A stretch of DNA of 64,000 nt from Cycloclasticus pugetii PS-1 (GTDB lineage: Bacteria; Pseudomonadota; Gammaproteobacteria; Methylococcales; Cycloclasticaceae). Made by a program: the position numbers and the translations under genes. Below the pieces are notes generated by a model that was not told the origin of the DNA, did no database searches, and saw only the letters and a program-made list of their open reading frames with translations. Location: contig NZ_ARVU01000001.1 in the NCBI RefSeq assembly GCF_000384415.1, positions 434,001 to 498,000 on the forward strand, read 5' to 3'. Below, piece by piece: positions 47,177 to 55,164 of this stretch (position 1 is the stretch's first letter; every line of letters begins with the position of its first letter).

Positions 47177-48859
47177 ATGTCATCGGGTTATCTTGAAGAT
47201 TTAATTATTCTACTGGTGGCTGCCGTAGCGGTGGTGCCGATATGCCAAACGTTAAAACTGGGTGCTGTTCCTGGCTTTTTGATTGCAGGTTTAGCTGTTG
47301 GTCCATCCGGCCTAGGGCTCATTCATAATCTATCTGAAATCCGTCACTTTGCTGAAATAGGCATAGCCTTTCTTTTATTTGTGATTGGGATTGAGCTTAA
47401 GCCGTCGCGACTCTGGCAGATGAAACGAATGGTTTTTGGTTTAGGTACGCTCCAAGTGCTGATAACAGGCTTGGTCCTTGTTGCAGTGAGTTACTATGTT
47501 TTTGAAGTTCCATTACAAGCAGCAGCTATTATTGGTCCGGCATTAGCGCTGTCATCAACAGCTTTTGTTTTGCAACTTTTAAGTGAACAACGTTTGTTGA
47601 AATCAACATACGGTAGAACATCATTTTCGATTCTCCTTCTTCAGGATTTGGCCGTTGTGCCGTTACTGGCATTGGTCAGTCTTTTAGGCGTGTCAGAAAT
47701 AAGTATGGGGGATGATATTGGTTTAGCGCTGGCAGAGTCTGTATTTACTCTGTTGATGGTGATTTTATTTGGGCGCTATTTTTTACACCCTGTTCTTCAT
47801 CGGATTGCGTTAACAAAAATTCCAGAAGTGTTTACGGCGTCAGCTATATTGGTTGTTCTTGGTGTGTCGTTGATTGCCGAGAAGGTTGGCTTATCAATGG
47901 CGATGGGCGCGTTTATAGTTGGTATGCTGATGTCTGATTCCTCCTATAAACATCAGGTTATTTCTGAAATTAAACCGTTTAGAGGGCTGCTATTGGGGTT
48001 GTTTTTTATGACAATGGGGATGTCATTAAACCTTGGTTTGCTGATTGATCAGCCGTTGCTTTCAATGGGGCTAGTTGCGTTATTGATTGGTATTAAAATA
48101 CTGATTTTATTCCCATTAACTTATATGTTTGGTTTAAGTAAGGGGAAAAGCTTAGCGGTTTCATTGGTTTTGGCTCAAAGTGGTGAATTTGCATTGGTGC
48201 TGTTTTCCTTATCACTAGACTCAGGCATTTTAGCGCCGGCCCTTCATCAACAACTGTTATTAGTGATCTTAATTAGTTTATTAGTCACGCCAATATTGGC
48301 CGAATGTGCAAGAAAGGTGGTGACGAAGAAGAAATTGATAGGAATAAACCCTTCCGAAGTGCCTAAATCATCGCCAATAATACTAGCGGGTTTTGGTCGT
48401 GTTGGGCATCGGATAGGAGATATTCTAAAGTTAGCGGGAAAGCCCTTTGTTGCTATTGATATCGACCCTAATATTGTTCGAAAATCTCAAGCGAATAACC
48501 TTCCGGTCTATTATGGAGATGTTTGTAATAAAGGATTGCTTGATTCAGTTGGTGTCGGAGATTCGCGCATAGTCATTGTGACGGTTAATGATATGGAAAC
48601 ATCAAAATTAATTGTTGGGTCTTTACGGCAAACTTACCCAGATTTAGCGATTTACGTTAGGGGCGGCAATTCATTAGAGTGTACCCAGTTATTAGAAGTA
48701 GGGGCCTCAGCAGCTGTATCAGACACCATAGAAGCGAGCATTGAATTGGCTGGGATGGGGTTAACTTCATTAAAGGTAGCGGAAAAAGAAAAGAAAAGTA
48801 TTCTGACCAACTACGCTAAACATTATTATGAGCAAATAAAACTAGCGAAGAAATACTAG
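47177..48859 (+). CDS. CPA2-family cation:proton antiporter with TrkA-N domain (KefB/C-like)
   Basis: This 560-residue protein has an antiporter domain of about twelve helices (residues 1-385), followed by a cytosolic RCK/TrkA-N nucleotide-binding domain (about 400-520) beginning PIILAGFGRVGHRIGDILKL. Landmarks include AVPGFLIAGLAVGPSGLGLI, the ALALSSTAFVLQLL segment and LLQDLAVVPLLALVSL (Gln-Asp of the exchange site). K+ efflux or K+/H+ exchange under electrophile or alkaline stress is the family role. The C-terminal regulatory region is short. The position directly after the NhaA ruin suggests one antiporter has outlived another at this locus. Confidence 0.88.
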   Translation: MSSGYLEDLIILLVAAVAVVPICQTLKLGAVPGFLIAGLAVGPSGLGLIHNLSEIRHFAEIGIAFLLFVIGIELKPSRLWQMKRMVFGLGTLQVLITGLVLVAVSYYVFEVPLQAAAIIGPALALSSTAFVLQLLSEQRLLKSTYGRTSFSILLLQDLAVVPLLALVSLLGVSEISMGDDIGLALAESVFTLLMVILFGRYFLHPVLHRIALTKIPEVFTASAILVVLGVSLIAEKVGLSMAMGAFIVGMLMSDSSYKHQVISEIKPFRGLLLGLFFMTMGMSLNLGLLIDQPLLSMGLVALLIGIKILILFPLTYMFGLSKGKSLAVSLVLAQSGEFALVLFSLSLDSGILAPALHQQLLLVILISLLVTPILAECARKVVTKKKLIGINPSEVPKSSPIILAGFGRVGHRIGDILKLAGKPFVAIDIDPNIVRKSQANNLPVYYGDVCNKGLLDSVGVGDSRIVIVTVNDMETSKLIVGSLRQTYPDLAIYVRGGNSLECTQLLEVGASAAVSDTIEASIELAGMGLTSLKVAEKEKKSILTNYAKHYYEQIKLAKKY

Positions 48860-48897
48860 CTAGGTTTGTTTAGATTGAACAGCGCTATCAATCACCT

Positions 48898-48935
48898 AAA
48901 ATAAAACTTTTGTGAGAATAAAAAAGTTTTATTTT
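48898..48935. repeat. 14-bp inverted repeat between convergent genes
   Basis: AAAATAAAACTTTT at 48898-48911 is perfectly complementary to 48922-48935, with a ten-base loop. It sits between the convergent ends of the antiporter gene and the GAF-GGDEF gene and is AT-only apart from one base pair. It may act as a weak bidirectional terminator. Confidence 0.5.
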
Positions 48936-48974
48936 CAGTAGCGGTACTTCTATGGTTTATTTTTTTTAGTTTAG

Positions 48975-49937
48975 TTATTTACGGGACGTATTTTTTTGTT
49001 GGTACATTAATGAGTCGGCTTGGTTTAATAAAGACTCTATTGATGGGGTTTGTTCTAGATTAATGGGGATTATACCTTCACTGAATTCAATGTTATAACC
49101 ACGATTGGCTGTTTTATTGTATAGCCTTAGAGCACGACGAAAACGGGCCATTGTTTTTTCGGCAGGTTGAGCGAAGGTGTCAGTTAATAAAATAGCGAAT
49201 TCATCACCTCCTATCCGTGCAAACACGTCAGACTTCCTGAATGATTTTTTCATTAATTCAGCAAAGGCAATTAGCGCAGTGTCTCCTTCAGCATGTCCAA
49301 ATGTATCATTAATGGGTTTAAAACTATTGAGGTCTAGAAAAGCAATCGAAACAGGAATATTTTGGCGGGTGCATATTGTTAGACTATGTTCAGCTAATTT
49401 AATAAAGCCTCTTCGGTTAGATATTTTTGTGAGTTCATCAAGCGTTGCTAGTTCGATAGCCATCAGTTCGCGTGATGCAAGGTCAGCAAGATCATTCAAG
49501 ATATCTAAGTCTTCTTGACTAATATCTCTGGGCTCTTGATCAATAATACATAACGTGCCCAACATACTGCCGTCTAAGTGCCTTAGTGGGCAACCAGCAT
49601 AGAAACGAATGAACGGGTCATTTAGCACGAGTGGGTTATCTGCAAAACGTGGGTCAACCAGTGTGTCAGGGACGATGAAAATGTCATTACCCAAAATAGT
49701 ATGCCCACAAAACGAAATATCTCGGGGTGTTTCACAGACACTAAGGCCAACACAAGATTTGAACCATTGACGGTTTTCATCTACAAGGCTGACCAGAGCA
49801 ATGGGAACATTAAACATGCGTTTAGCTAGGCGTGTTAAACGGTCAAACCGCTCTTCTGGCGGGGTGTCTAAGACATTGAGTGAATGAAGTGCTTTGAGAC
49901 GGCTTTGCTCATTATCCGGAATGATTGGTTTTTCCAT
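48975..49937 (-). CDS. GAF-GGDEF diguanylate cyclase
   Basis: This 320-residue soluble cyclase has an N-terminal GAF sensor (about residues 10-150, RLKALHSLNVLDTPPEERF and SFCGHTIL) and a C-terminal GGDEF domain (about 165-318) with catalytic GGDEF. RKSD five residues earlier is the RxxD inhibitory site. The GAF half is very close, by eye, to that of the hybrid kinase at 55154, including SVCETPRDISFCGHTIL against SVCETSREISFCGHTIL. It is the last gene of the six-gene signalling operon, 49 bases after the preceding one. Confidence 0.9.
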   Translation of the reverse strand: MEKPIIPDNEQSRLKALHSLNVLDTPPEERFDRLTRLAKRMFNVPIALVSLVDENRQWFKSCVGLSVCETPRDISFCGHTILGNDIFIVPDTLVDPRFADNPLVLNDPFIRFYAGCPLRHLDGSMLGTLCIIDQEPRDISQEDLDILNDLADLASRELMAIELATLDELTKISNRRGFIKLAEHSLTICTRQNIPVSIAFLDLNSFKPINDTFGHAEGDTALIAFAELMKKSFRKSDVFARIGGDEFAILLTDTFAQPAEKTMARFRRALRLYNKTANRGYNIEFSEGIIPINLEQTPSIESLLNQADSLMYQQKNTSRK

Positions 49938-49986
49938 TAAACCCTCTTTAGTTTAAGGTATCTTTATAGAGTATAGGTGTTAGTGT

Positions 49987-52900
49987 CTACTTTACTAGAC
50001 CATTTTGTAGGATTTGTTCAAACTTTTTAACGGGCACAGGTTTAGAGTAAAGGTAGCCTTGACCATAGTCACAGCCCATTTCACTTAATAAGTCTTGTTG
50101 TGCTAATGTTTCAATACCTTCTGCGACAACTTCTATACCGAGGGCGTGAGCCATAACAATAATGGCATTACATAACTCACGTTTGTCACTGTTTTCAACA
50201 ATTTCTTGGGTAAAGGATTTGTCTATTTTTAAGAAGTCAAAGCCAAATTTATTTAAATAGGACAGTGATGAGTAACCGGTTCCAAAGTCATCTAGGGACA
50301 GTTTTACGCCGTTATGCTGCATTTGTTTAAATTGCAACATTATGTTTGGGTCTTCTTGGAGTAATAGACTTTCGGTGATTTCAACGACTAAGCCAGGTTC
50401 TGGGTAGTTTGATGCTCGACTTAAGGTGTCCATCCAATCGGCGTGTTGACTGAGTGATTTAAACTGCACAGGCGATTTGTTAATACTCACTTGGAAGTCA
50501 GCTTGAAAATGTTGACGCCAATGCTTTAGTTGGGCTAACGCCTGTTGAAACACCCAATCGCCAATATCTATGATTAGGCCAGACTCTTCTGCAATAGGGA
50601 TAAACTGTAGCGGACTAATAATGTCTCTTTGTGGGTGATTCCAGCGTAATAAGGCTTCTGCTTTTATAACAGTGTTAGTTTTTAGCGAGATAATGGGCTG
50701 ATAATAGAGCTCTAACTGATTTGACGGTAATGCAGTACGTAGGTCATTTAAAATAGAGGCCCGATAATTTGCATTTTCTTGCATGGTTTTGGTGAAGTAA
50801 CAAAAACGACCTTTCCCCTGAGCTTTTGCGTAATACATTGCTTGGTCTGCATGCCTTAATAAATCAACGATGCTGTCTCCATCATCAGGGTAAAAGGCAA
50901 TGCCTATGCTAGCGGACACATAAGCAATTTCTGTATCGAGCTTAAACGGCCGGCTTAATGATTCAATAATAGCATTAGCGACGCGCTCTACACTGTGCGG
51001 GTTGTTTAAGTCCGTCATAACGATGGTAAACTCATCGCCGCCTAGTCTAGCGAGCAAGTCGGTTTCGCGGACACACTCAGAAATACGTTTTGCCGCGTCA
51101 ATCAATAATAAATCACCGAGATCATGTCCTAATGAGTCATTAACTTCTTTAAAATGATCTAAATCTGCAAAAAGCACGGCAAACGGAATTTTAGTTCGAT
51201 GATATTTGGTTATTTCTTCACTAATGCGTGTTTTTAACAGGTTGCGGTTTGGCAATTTTGTTAGGCTGTCATGATTGGCCTGTTTAATAAGCAGCTCATC
51301 CATTTTTTTCTTTTCGGTAATGTCTGAAAATAATGCCGCACGCTGAAGTACCTCGCCGTTATCATCGTAAATAGTTGTTATCGTTAGCCATTCTGTGTAA
51401 TGTTCGCCATTTTTCCGTTTATGCCAGACTTCCCCTTGCCATTGGCCAGTATCAGCCAATGATTTCCACATCTTGTCGTAAAATTTTTCATCGTGCCGAC
51501 CTGATCTTAAAATATGAGGGGTTTTACCAATTACTTCTTCAACAGAGTATCCCGTCACGGTAGTAAAAGAGGGGTTAGCGGTAATAATTTTATAGTCTTT
51601 ATCAATTAACAACATGGCCTCAACAGAATGTTGGAAAATGGCATTGGCTAGGTTTAGTTGCTTATTAGCTTCGTATCGTTGAATAGCGATTTCAATTAAT
51701 TTGACATAAAAAGAAAATAACTCAATATTTTGAGTCGTCATAGGCATTGCTTTGTCGCGAAAATGTATAGCAATAACGCAAGTGTCGTCTGATGATGAGA
51801 GGTCGATGGGTTCTAACCAGCAGGCATTAAACCCTGTTTCGGACATTATTTTATAGTCAGTTGGCTGCTCGCTACTGGTGGGAATATGCTCTATGACTTT
51901 CCGGCCTTGCTGTATTGCTTGCTTATATAAGCAGTTGCTGGACTCTGTAAAGCTTTGGCTAATAGCTTGTTGGTAACTATCGGGCATTGAAGGGGCCGCT
52001 ATTAGAGATAATTGGTTCTTAGGGTCGGCTAATAATATGCTACAGCGAGTGTTTGGGATTTCATGTTCTAACCCAGTGGCAATTTGCTCCATGACGGTAG
52101 ACAGATTGTGAGAGTCCAATAATTGTCTAAGTACTTCTTTGTGTAGCTTTTCTTGCTGCTCATTTCGTTTACGTAGGCTTATGTCATGAACGGTAGCCTG
52201 GATTAGTAACTGGTTATCAATAACCATTGAGCTGAGCTCGACGGATGCAGGAAATAGCTCGCCATTGAGCTTTTTTAAACGCCATTCGAAAGACTGCTTT
52301 TGTTGTTGAAGAGCTAAGTTAATATAACGTTCAGCGGTTAAGATTGTATCTGAACCGTCTAGTTGAGTGCTGGCAGACCATTCGGTTATCTTGGTGCCAA
52401 TAAACTGGTCTCGGTGACGACAGCCAAAGAGCTTTAAAGAAGTTGTGTTGCAATCTATGAGCGTTTTATCATCACAAATGATGATGGCGGATTGAGACGT
52501 ATCAAACAAGGTTTTGTATTTAATTTCAGACGCTTTAAGGTCTATGGCCTGAATTGCAAGCTTGGTTGAGAGGCTTTGGTTGTATTGCTTCGTTAAATTG
52601 GTTTCATTTGTGCGCGAGACAGCGGGTTCTATTTGAATTTTTTTATCAACGGGTGAGACTATATTTTTAATTTGAATGATAAATTGCTCAGGGTCTGTTG
52701 GTTTGGCGATGAATAAATCGGCGCCAACTTCTTTTGCTAAAGCTTCATCAACATCTTCAGTAAAGGTTGCTGAATAAAAAACAAAAGGAATCTTTTGATA
52801 GCGTTCATCAGACTTAGTAGACAGGCAAAAGCGGTACCCGTCCATTTCTGGCATTAAGATATCGCTGATAATCAGGTCAAAATTTTGTTTAGCCAATTTA

Positions 52901-53025
52901 TCCATCGCATCTTGACCATTTTCTGCGCCAACGGTTTGGTAGCCATGCCCTTTTAAAAGGGTCATCAGCATCAACCGATCATCTTCGATATCTTCTGCAA
53001 TTAAAATGGTGTTTATAGCTAACAT
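49987..53025 (-). CDS. receiver-PAS-GAF-PAS-GGDEF-EAL regulator
   Basis: This 1012-residue soluble multidomain protein has a receiver (about 1-125; Asp in IISDILMPEMDGYRF, variant FYSATF at the Thr site, Lys in FIAKPTD). Then come PAS (about 165-285), a GAF-like region (about 300-455), a second PAS (about 460-580, LLIDKDYKIITANPSFTTVTG), GGDEF (about 590-745) and EAL (about 755-1010). The GGDEF site and an RETD inhibitory site are intact. The EAL domain has KAEALLRWNHPQ, DDFGTGYSSLSYL and EGIETLAQQ, so both activities look possible. It overlaps the upstream receiver gene by seven bases. Confidence 0.9.
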   Translation of the reverse strand: MLAINTILIAEDIEDDRLMLMTLLKGHGYQTVGAENGQDAMDKLAKQNFDLIISDILMPEMDGYRFCLSTKSDERYQKIPFVFYSATFTEDVDEALAKEVGADLFIAKPTDPEQFIIQIKNIVSPVDKKIQIEPAVSRTNETNLTKQYNQSLSTKLAIQAIDLKASEIKYKTLFDTSQSAIIICDDKTLIDCNTTSLKLFGCRHRDQFIGTKITEWSASTQLDGSDTILTAERYINLALQQQKQSFEWRLKKLNGELFPASVELSSMVIDNQLLIQATVHDISLRKRNEQQEKLHKEVLRQLLDSHNLSTVMEQIATGLEHEIPNTRCSILLADPKNQLSLIAAPSMPDSYQQAISQSFTESSNCLYKQAIQQGRKVIEHIPTSSEQPTDYKIMSETGFNACWLEPIDLSSSDDTCVIAIHFRDKAMPMTTQNIELFSFYVKLIEIAIQRYEANKQLNLANAIFQHSVEAMLLIDKDYKIITANPSFTTVTGYSVEEVIGKTPHILRSGRHDEKFYDKMWKSLADTGQWQGEVWHKRKNGEHYTEWLTITTIYDDNGEVLQRAALFSDITEKKKMDELLIKQANHDSLTKLPNRNLLKTRISEEITKYHRTKIPFAVLFADLDHFKEVNDSLGHDLGDLLLIDAAKRISECVRETDLLARLGGDEFTIVMTDLNNPHSVERVANAIIESLSRPFKLDTEIAYVSASIGIAFYPDDGDSIVDLLRHADQAMYYAKAQGKGRFCYFTKTMQENANYRASILNDLRTALPSNQLELYYQPIISLKTNTVIKAEALLRWNHPQRDIISPLQFIPIAEESGLIIDIGDWVFQQALAQLKHWRQHFQADFQVSINKSPVQFKSLSQHADWMDTLSRASNYPEPGLVVEITESLLLQEDPNIMLQFKQMQHNGVKLSLDDFGTGYSSLSYLNKFGFDFLKIDKSFTQEIVENSDKRELCNAIIVMAHALGIEVVAEGIETLAQQDLLSEMGCDYGQGYLYSKPVPVKKFEQILQNGLVK

Positions 53026-53387
53026 GACGCTAATGCTTGGTGGATTTGATCGATGATAGTGTCTGGGTTAATGGGTTTTTCGATATAACCAGAACACCCT
53101 GCTTTGAGGGCTTTATCCTTATCGCCATCTAGAGCATAAGACGTTAATGCAACGACGGGAATGTGGCGATGGGGTGTGGATTGTTTAATTTGTTGTGTCG
53201 CTTCTAAGCCACTCATATCAGGTAGCTGTATATCCATTAAGATTAAGTCAGGTTGCTCATCCAGCGCTTTGTTAACCGCCTGTGTACCATTAACAGCTTC
53301 AATGGTTAGAAAGGCATTGTTTTTTAGGATGTAGGTAATAAGGTAACGGTTATCAGGGTTATCATCGACAATTAAAATAGTTTTCAT
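53019..53387 (-). CDS. stand-alone CheY-like response regulator
   Basis: This 122-residue receiver has no output domain: acidic pair in ILIVDDNPDNR, phospho-Asp in LILMDIQLPDMSGLEA, Thr in VVALTSYALDG and Lys in YIEKPINPD. It is of the DivK/hybrid-receiver style (DNPDNRYLITYILKNNAF). It overlaps both neighbours (4 and 7 bases) and so is probably a phosphate shuttle between the kinases and the GGDEF-EAL protein. Confidence 0.92.
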   Translation of the reverse strand: MKTILIVDDNPDNRYLITYILKNNAFLTIEAVNGTQAVNKALDEQPDLILMDIQLPDMSGLEATQQIKQSTPHRHIPVVALTSYALDGDKDKALKAGCSGYIEKPINPDTIIDQIHQALASC

Positions 53388-54733
53388 TTGCTGGCTCCTC
53401 CAATGGGTAATGTTAAAGAGAAGTTGCTACCTTTATTAGGTTCGCTGGTCATGGTTATTTGTCCACCAAGTTTGTTAGCTAATCGTTGTGAAAGATAAAG
53501 CCCTAAGCCAGTGCCTTTACCTCGTGGATTGTTGGCTTGAGTTGGGTTGAGTTTGCTAAACGGTAAAAAAAGTTTGTTGGCATCATCGTCGCTGATTCCG
53601 ATGCCAGTGTCAGAGAAAGTCACGGTAAAAAACGATTCTCTTTGAGTGAGTGAGATGGCGATTTCTCCCTCATTGGAGAATTTAATGGCGTTATCCAGTA
53701 GGTTAATTAGGATTTGTTTAATACGGCGCTTATCACTAAAACAAGAAAAGCTTTCAGGTAGGTTTGATCGAATAGTTAACTGCTTGTCTAAACAGGCTTT
53801 TGAGAGTATTTGGATAACGTCTTTTATTAACTCGATTAGATCAAAATTATGGTTAGTAATTGACACAACACCTGACTCTATTTTACTGACATCTATCACA
53901 TCATTAATCAGGGTTAATAAGTGAGACGCGCTCTTTTTGACAATGCCGAGTTGTTTAGCTTGTTCATCGGTGATCTCGCCGCTCATGCCTTGCAACATAA
54001 TGCCGGTGAAACCAATGATTGAGTTTAAGGGGGTTCTTAGCTCATGACTCATAGAGGCAATGAACATGCTTTTTATTTGGTCCATTTCCAGTAGTTTTTG
54101 ATTGGCGCTGAGCAGGTCTTTGGTTCGTGATGCAACACGGCGTTCTAAATCAGCGTTCAGTAATTCAATATGCTGTTTAAGTTGTAATTGCTTGGCCATT
54201 TCTTCTTCTAAATCGGTGTTTTTTTGTTCGAGTTCAAGCAGTTTATCTTCTAGTTTATGGACTAATCGGCTGCTGTATTGCCGTAAATACTGCTGTTCAG
54301 ATTCTATCAGCGGGCTTTTAGCATCGGGTGTGATGTTGTTCTTTTCAACTTTAAACGGTTTGGCTAACTCTTCTTTGATGATGTTTAATAAGTCTTGTGT
54401 TTTTTGAGGTTTGATGAGAAAGCGATTTGCGCCAAGTTTTAATCCAAACTCTTTATCTTTTTCATCGGTATACGTGGCCGTATAGAAAATGAAGGGGATG
54501 GAGCAAAAACGATCATTTTGCTGAACTTGTCTGCAAAACTCGTAACCGTCCATAATGGGCATTAAAATATCGCTGATAATTAAATCAATATGGTTAGACG
54601 TAGTGAGTTGTGCTAAGGCATCTTCACCATTCACAGCGCTGAGGACCTTATACCCCTCTCGTTGTAAAATGCGTGACAATAACTCCAAGTTTTCTGAAAG
54701 ATCATCGACGACTAGAATAGTTTGCATGGTCAT
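53384..54733 (-). CDS. hybrid histidine kinase (receiver-coiled coil-HisKA-HATPase)
   Basis: This 449-residue soluble kinase has an N-terminal receiver (about 1-125; DILMPIMDGYEF, variant FYTATYTD, FLIKPQK). A long coiled coil follows (about 145-215), then HisKA with FIASMSHELRTPLNSIIGFT (about 222-290) and HATPase (about 330-445; N box KQILINLLDNAIKFS, G boxes SDTGIGIS and GKGTGLGLYLS). The front receiver closely resembles that of the GGDEF-EAL protein by eye. No sensor domain is present, so input must come from phosphorylation or a partner. Confidence 0.9.
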   Translation of the reverse strand: MTMQTILVVDDLSENLELLSRILQREGYKVLSAVNGEDALAQLTTSNHIDLIISDILMPIMDGYEFCRQVQQNDRFCSIPFIFYTATYTDEKDKEFGLKLGANRFLIKPQKTQDLLNIIKEELAKPFKVEKNNITPDAKSPLIESEQQYLRQYSSRLVHKLEDKLLELEQKNTDLEEEMAKQLQLKQHIELLNADLERRVASRTKDLLSANQKLLEMDQIKSMFIASMSHELRTPLNSIIGFTGIMLQGMSGEITDEQAKQLGIVKKSASHLLTLINDVIDVSKIESGVVSITNHNFDLIELIKDVIQILSKACLDKQLTIRSNLPESFSCFSDKRRIKQILINLLDNAIKFSNEGEIAISLTQRESFFTVTFSDTGIGISDDDANKLFLPFSKLNPTQANNPRGKGTGLGLYLSQRLANKLGGQITMTSEPNKGSNFSLTLPIGGASK

Positions 54734-54756
54734 ACTCTTAAGCCTTATGGCTGAGT

Positions 54757-55164
54757 TTAATCACAACTTTTTTCAGCGTTTTTTGATTGATACATGGCAT
54801 GTAAAAGCTCTATTTTTTCAATCAGTTGGTCTAGGTTAATGGGTTTGGGTTCATAGTGGTCGCAACCCGCATTAATGGCTTTTTCTTGATCTGATGTCAT
54901 AGCATGAGAGGTGACGGCGATAATAGGCGTATGCTTGCCTAGCGGCTTTTCATGTTTACGAATGGTTTTAGTTGCCTGCCAACCATCAATGATCGGTAAA
55001 TTCATATCCATTAAAATGACATCAGGCGATACTGACAGGGCTAACTCAACTCCTTGTTGACCATCTTCAGCAAGGATCATGTGGTAGCCTTTTCTATATA
55101 AGCGTCTACTCAACATATCACGGTTCATTTCATTATCCTCCACCAGTAGAATTTTAAGTGTCAT
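54757..55164 (-). CDS. stand-alone CheY-like response regulator
   Basis: This 135-residue receiver has LLVEDNEMNRDMLSRRL, phospho-Asp in VILMDMNLPIIDGWQA, Thr in IAVTSHAMTSD and Lys in HYEPKPINLDQL. It begins ten bases inside the end of the large hybrid kinase and is followed after 23 bases by the second kinase. No output domain is present. Confidence 0.92.
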   Translation of the reverse strand: MTLKILLVEDNEMNRDMLSRRLYRKGYHMILAEDGQQGVELALSVSPDVILMDMNLPIIDGWQATKTIRKHEKPLGKHTPIIAVTSHAMTSDQEKAINAGCDHYEPKPINLDQLIEKIELLHAMYQSKNAEKSCD

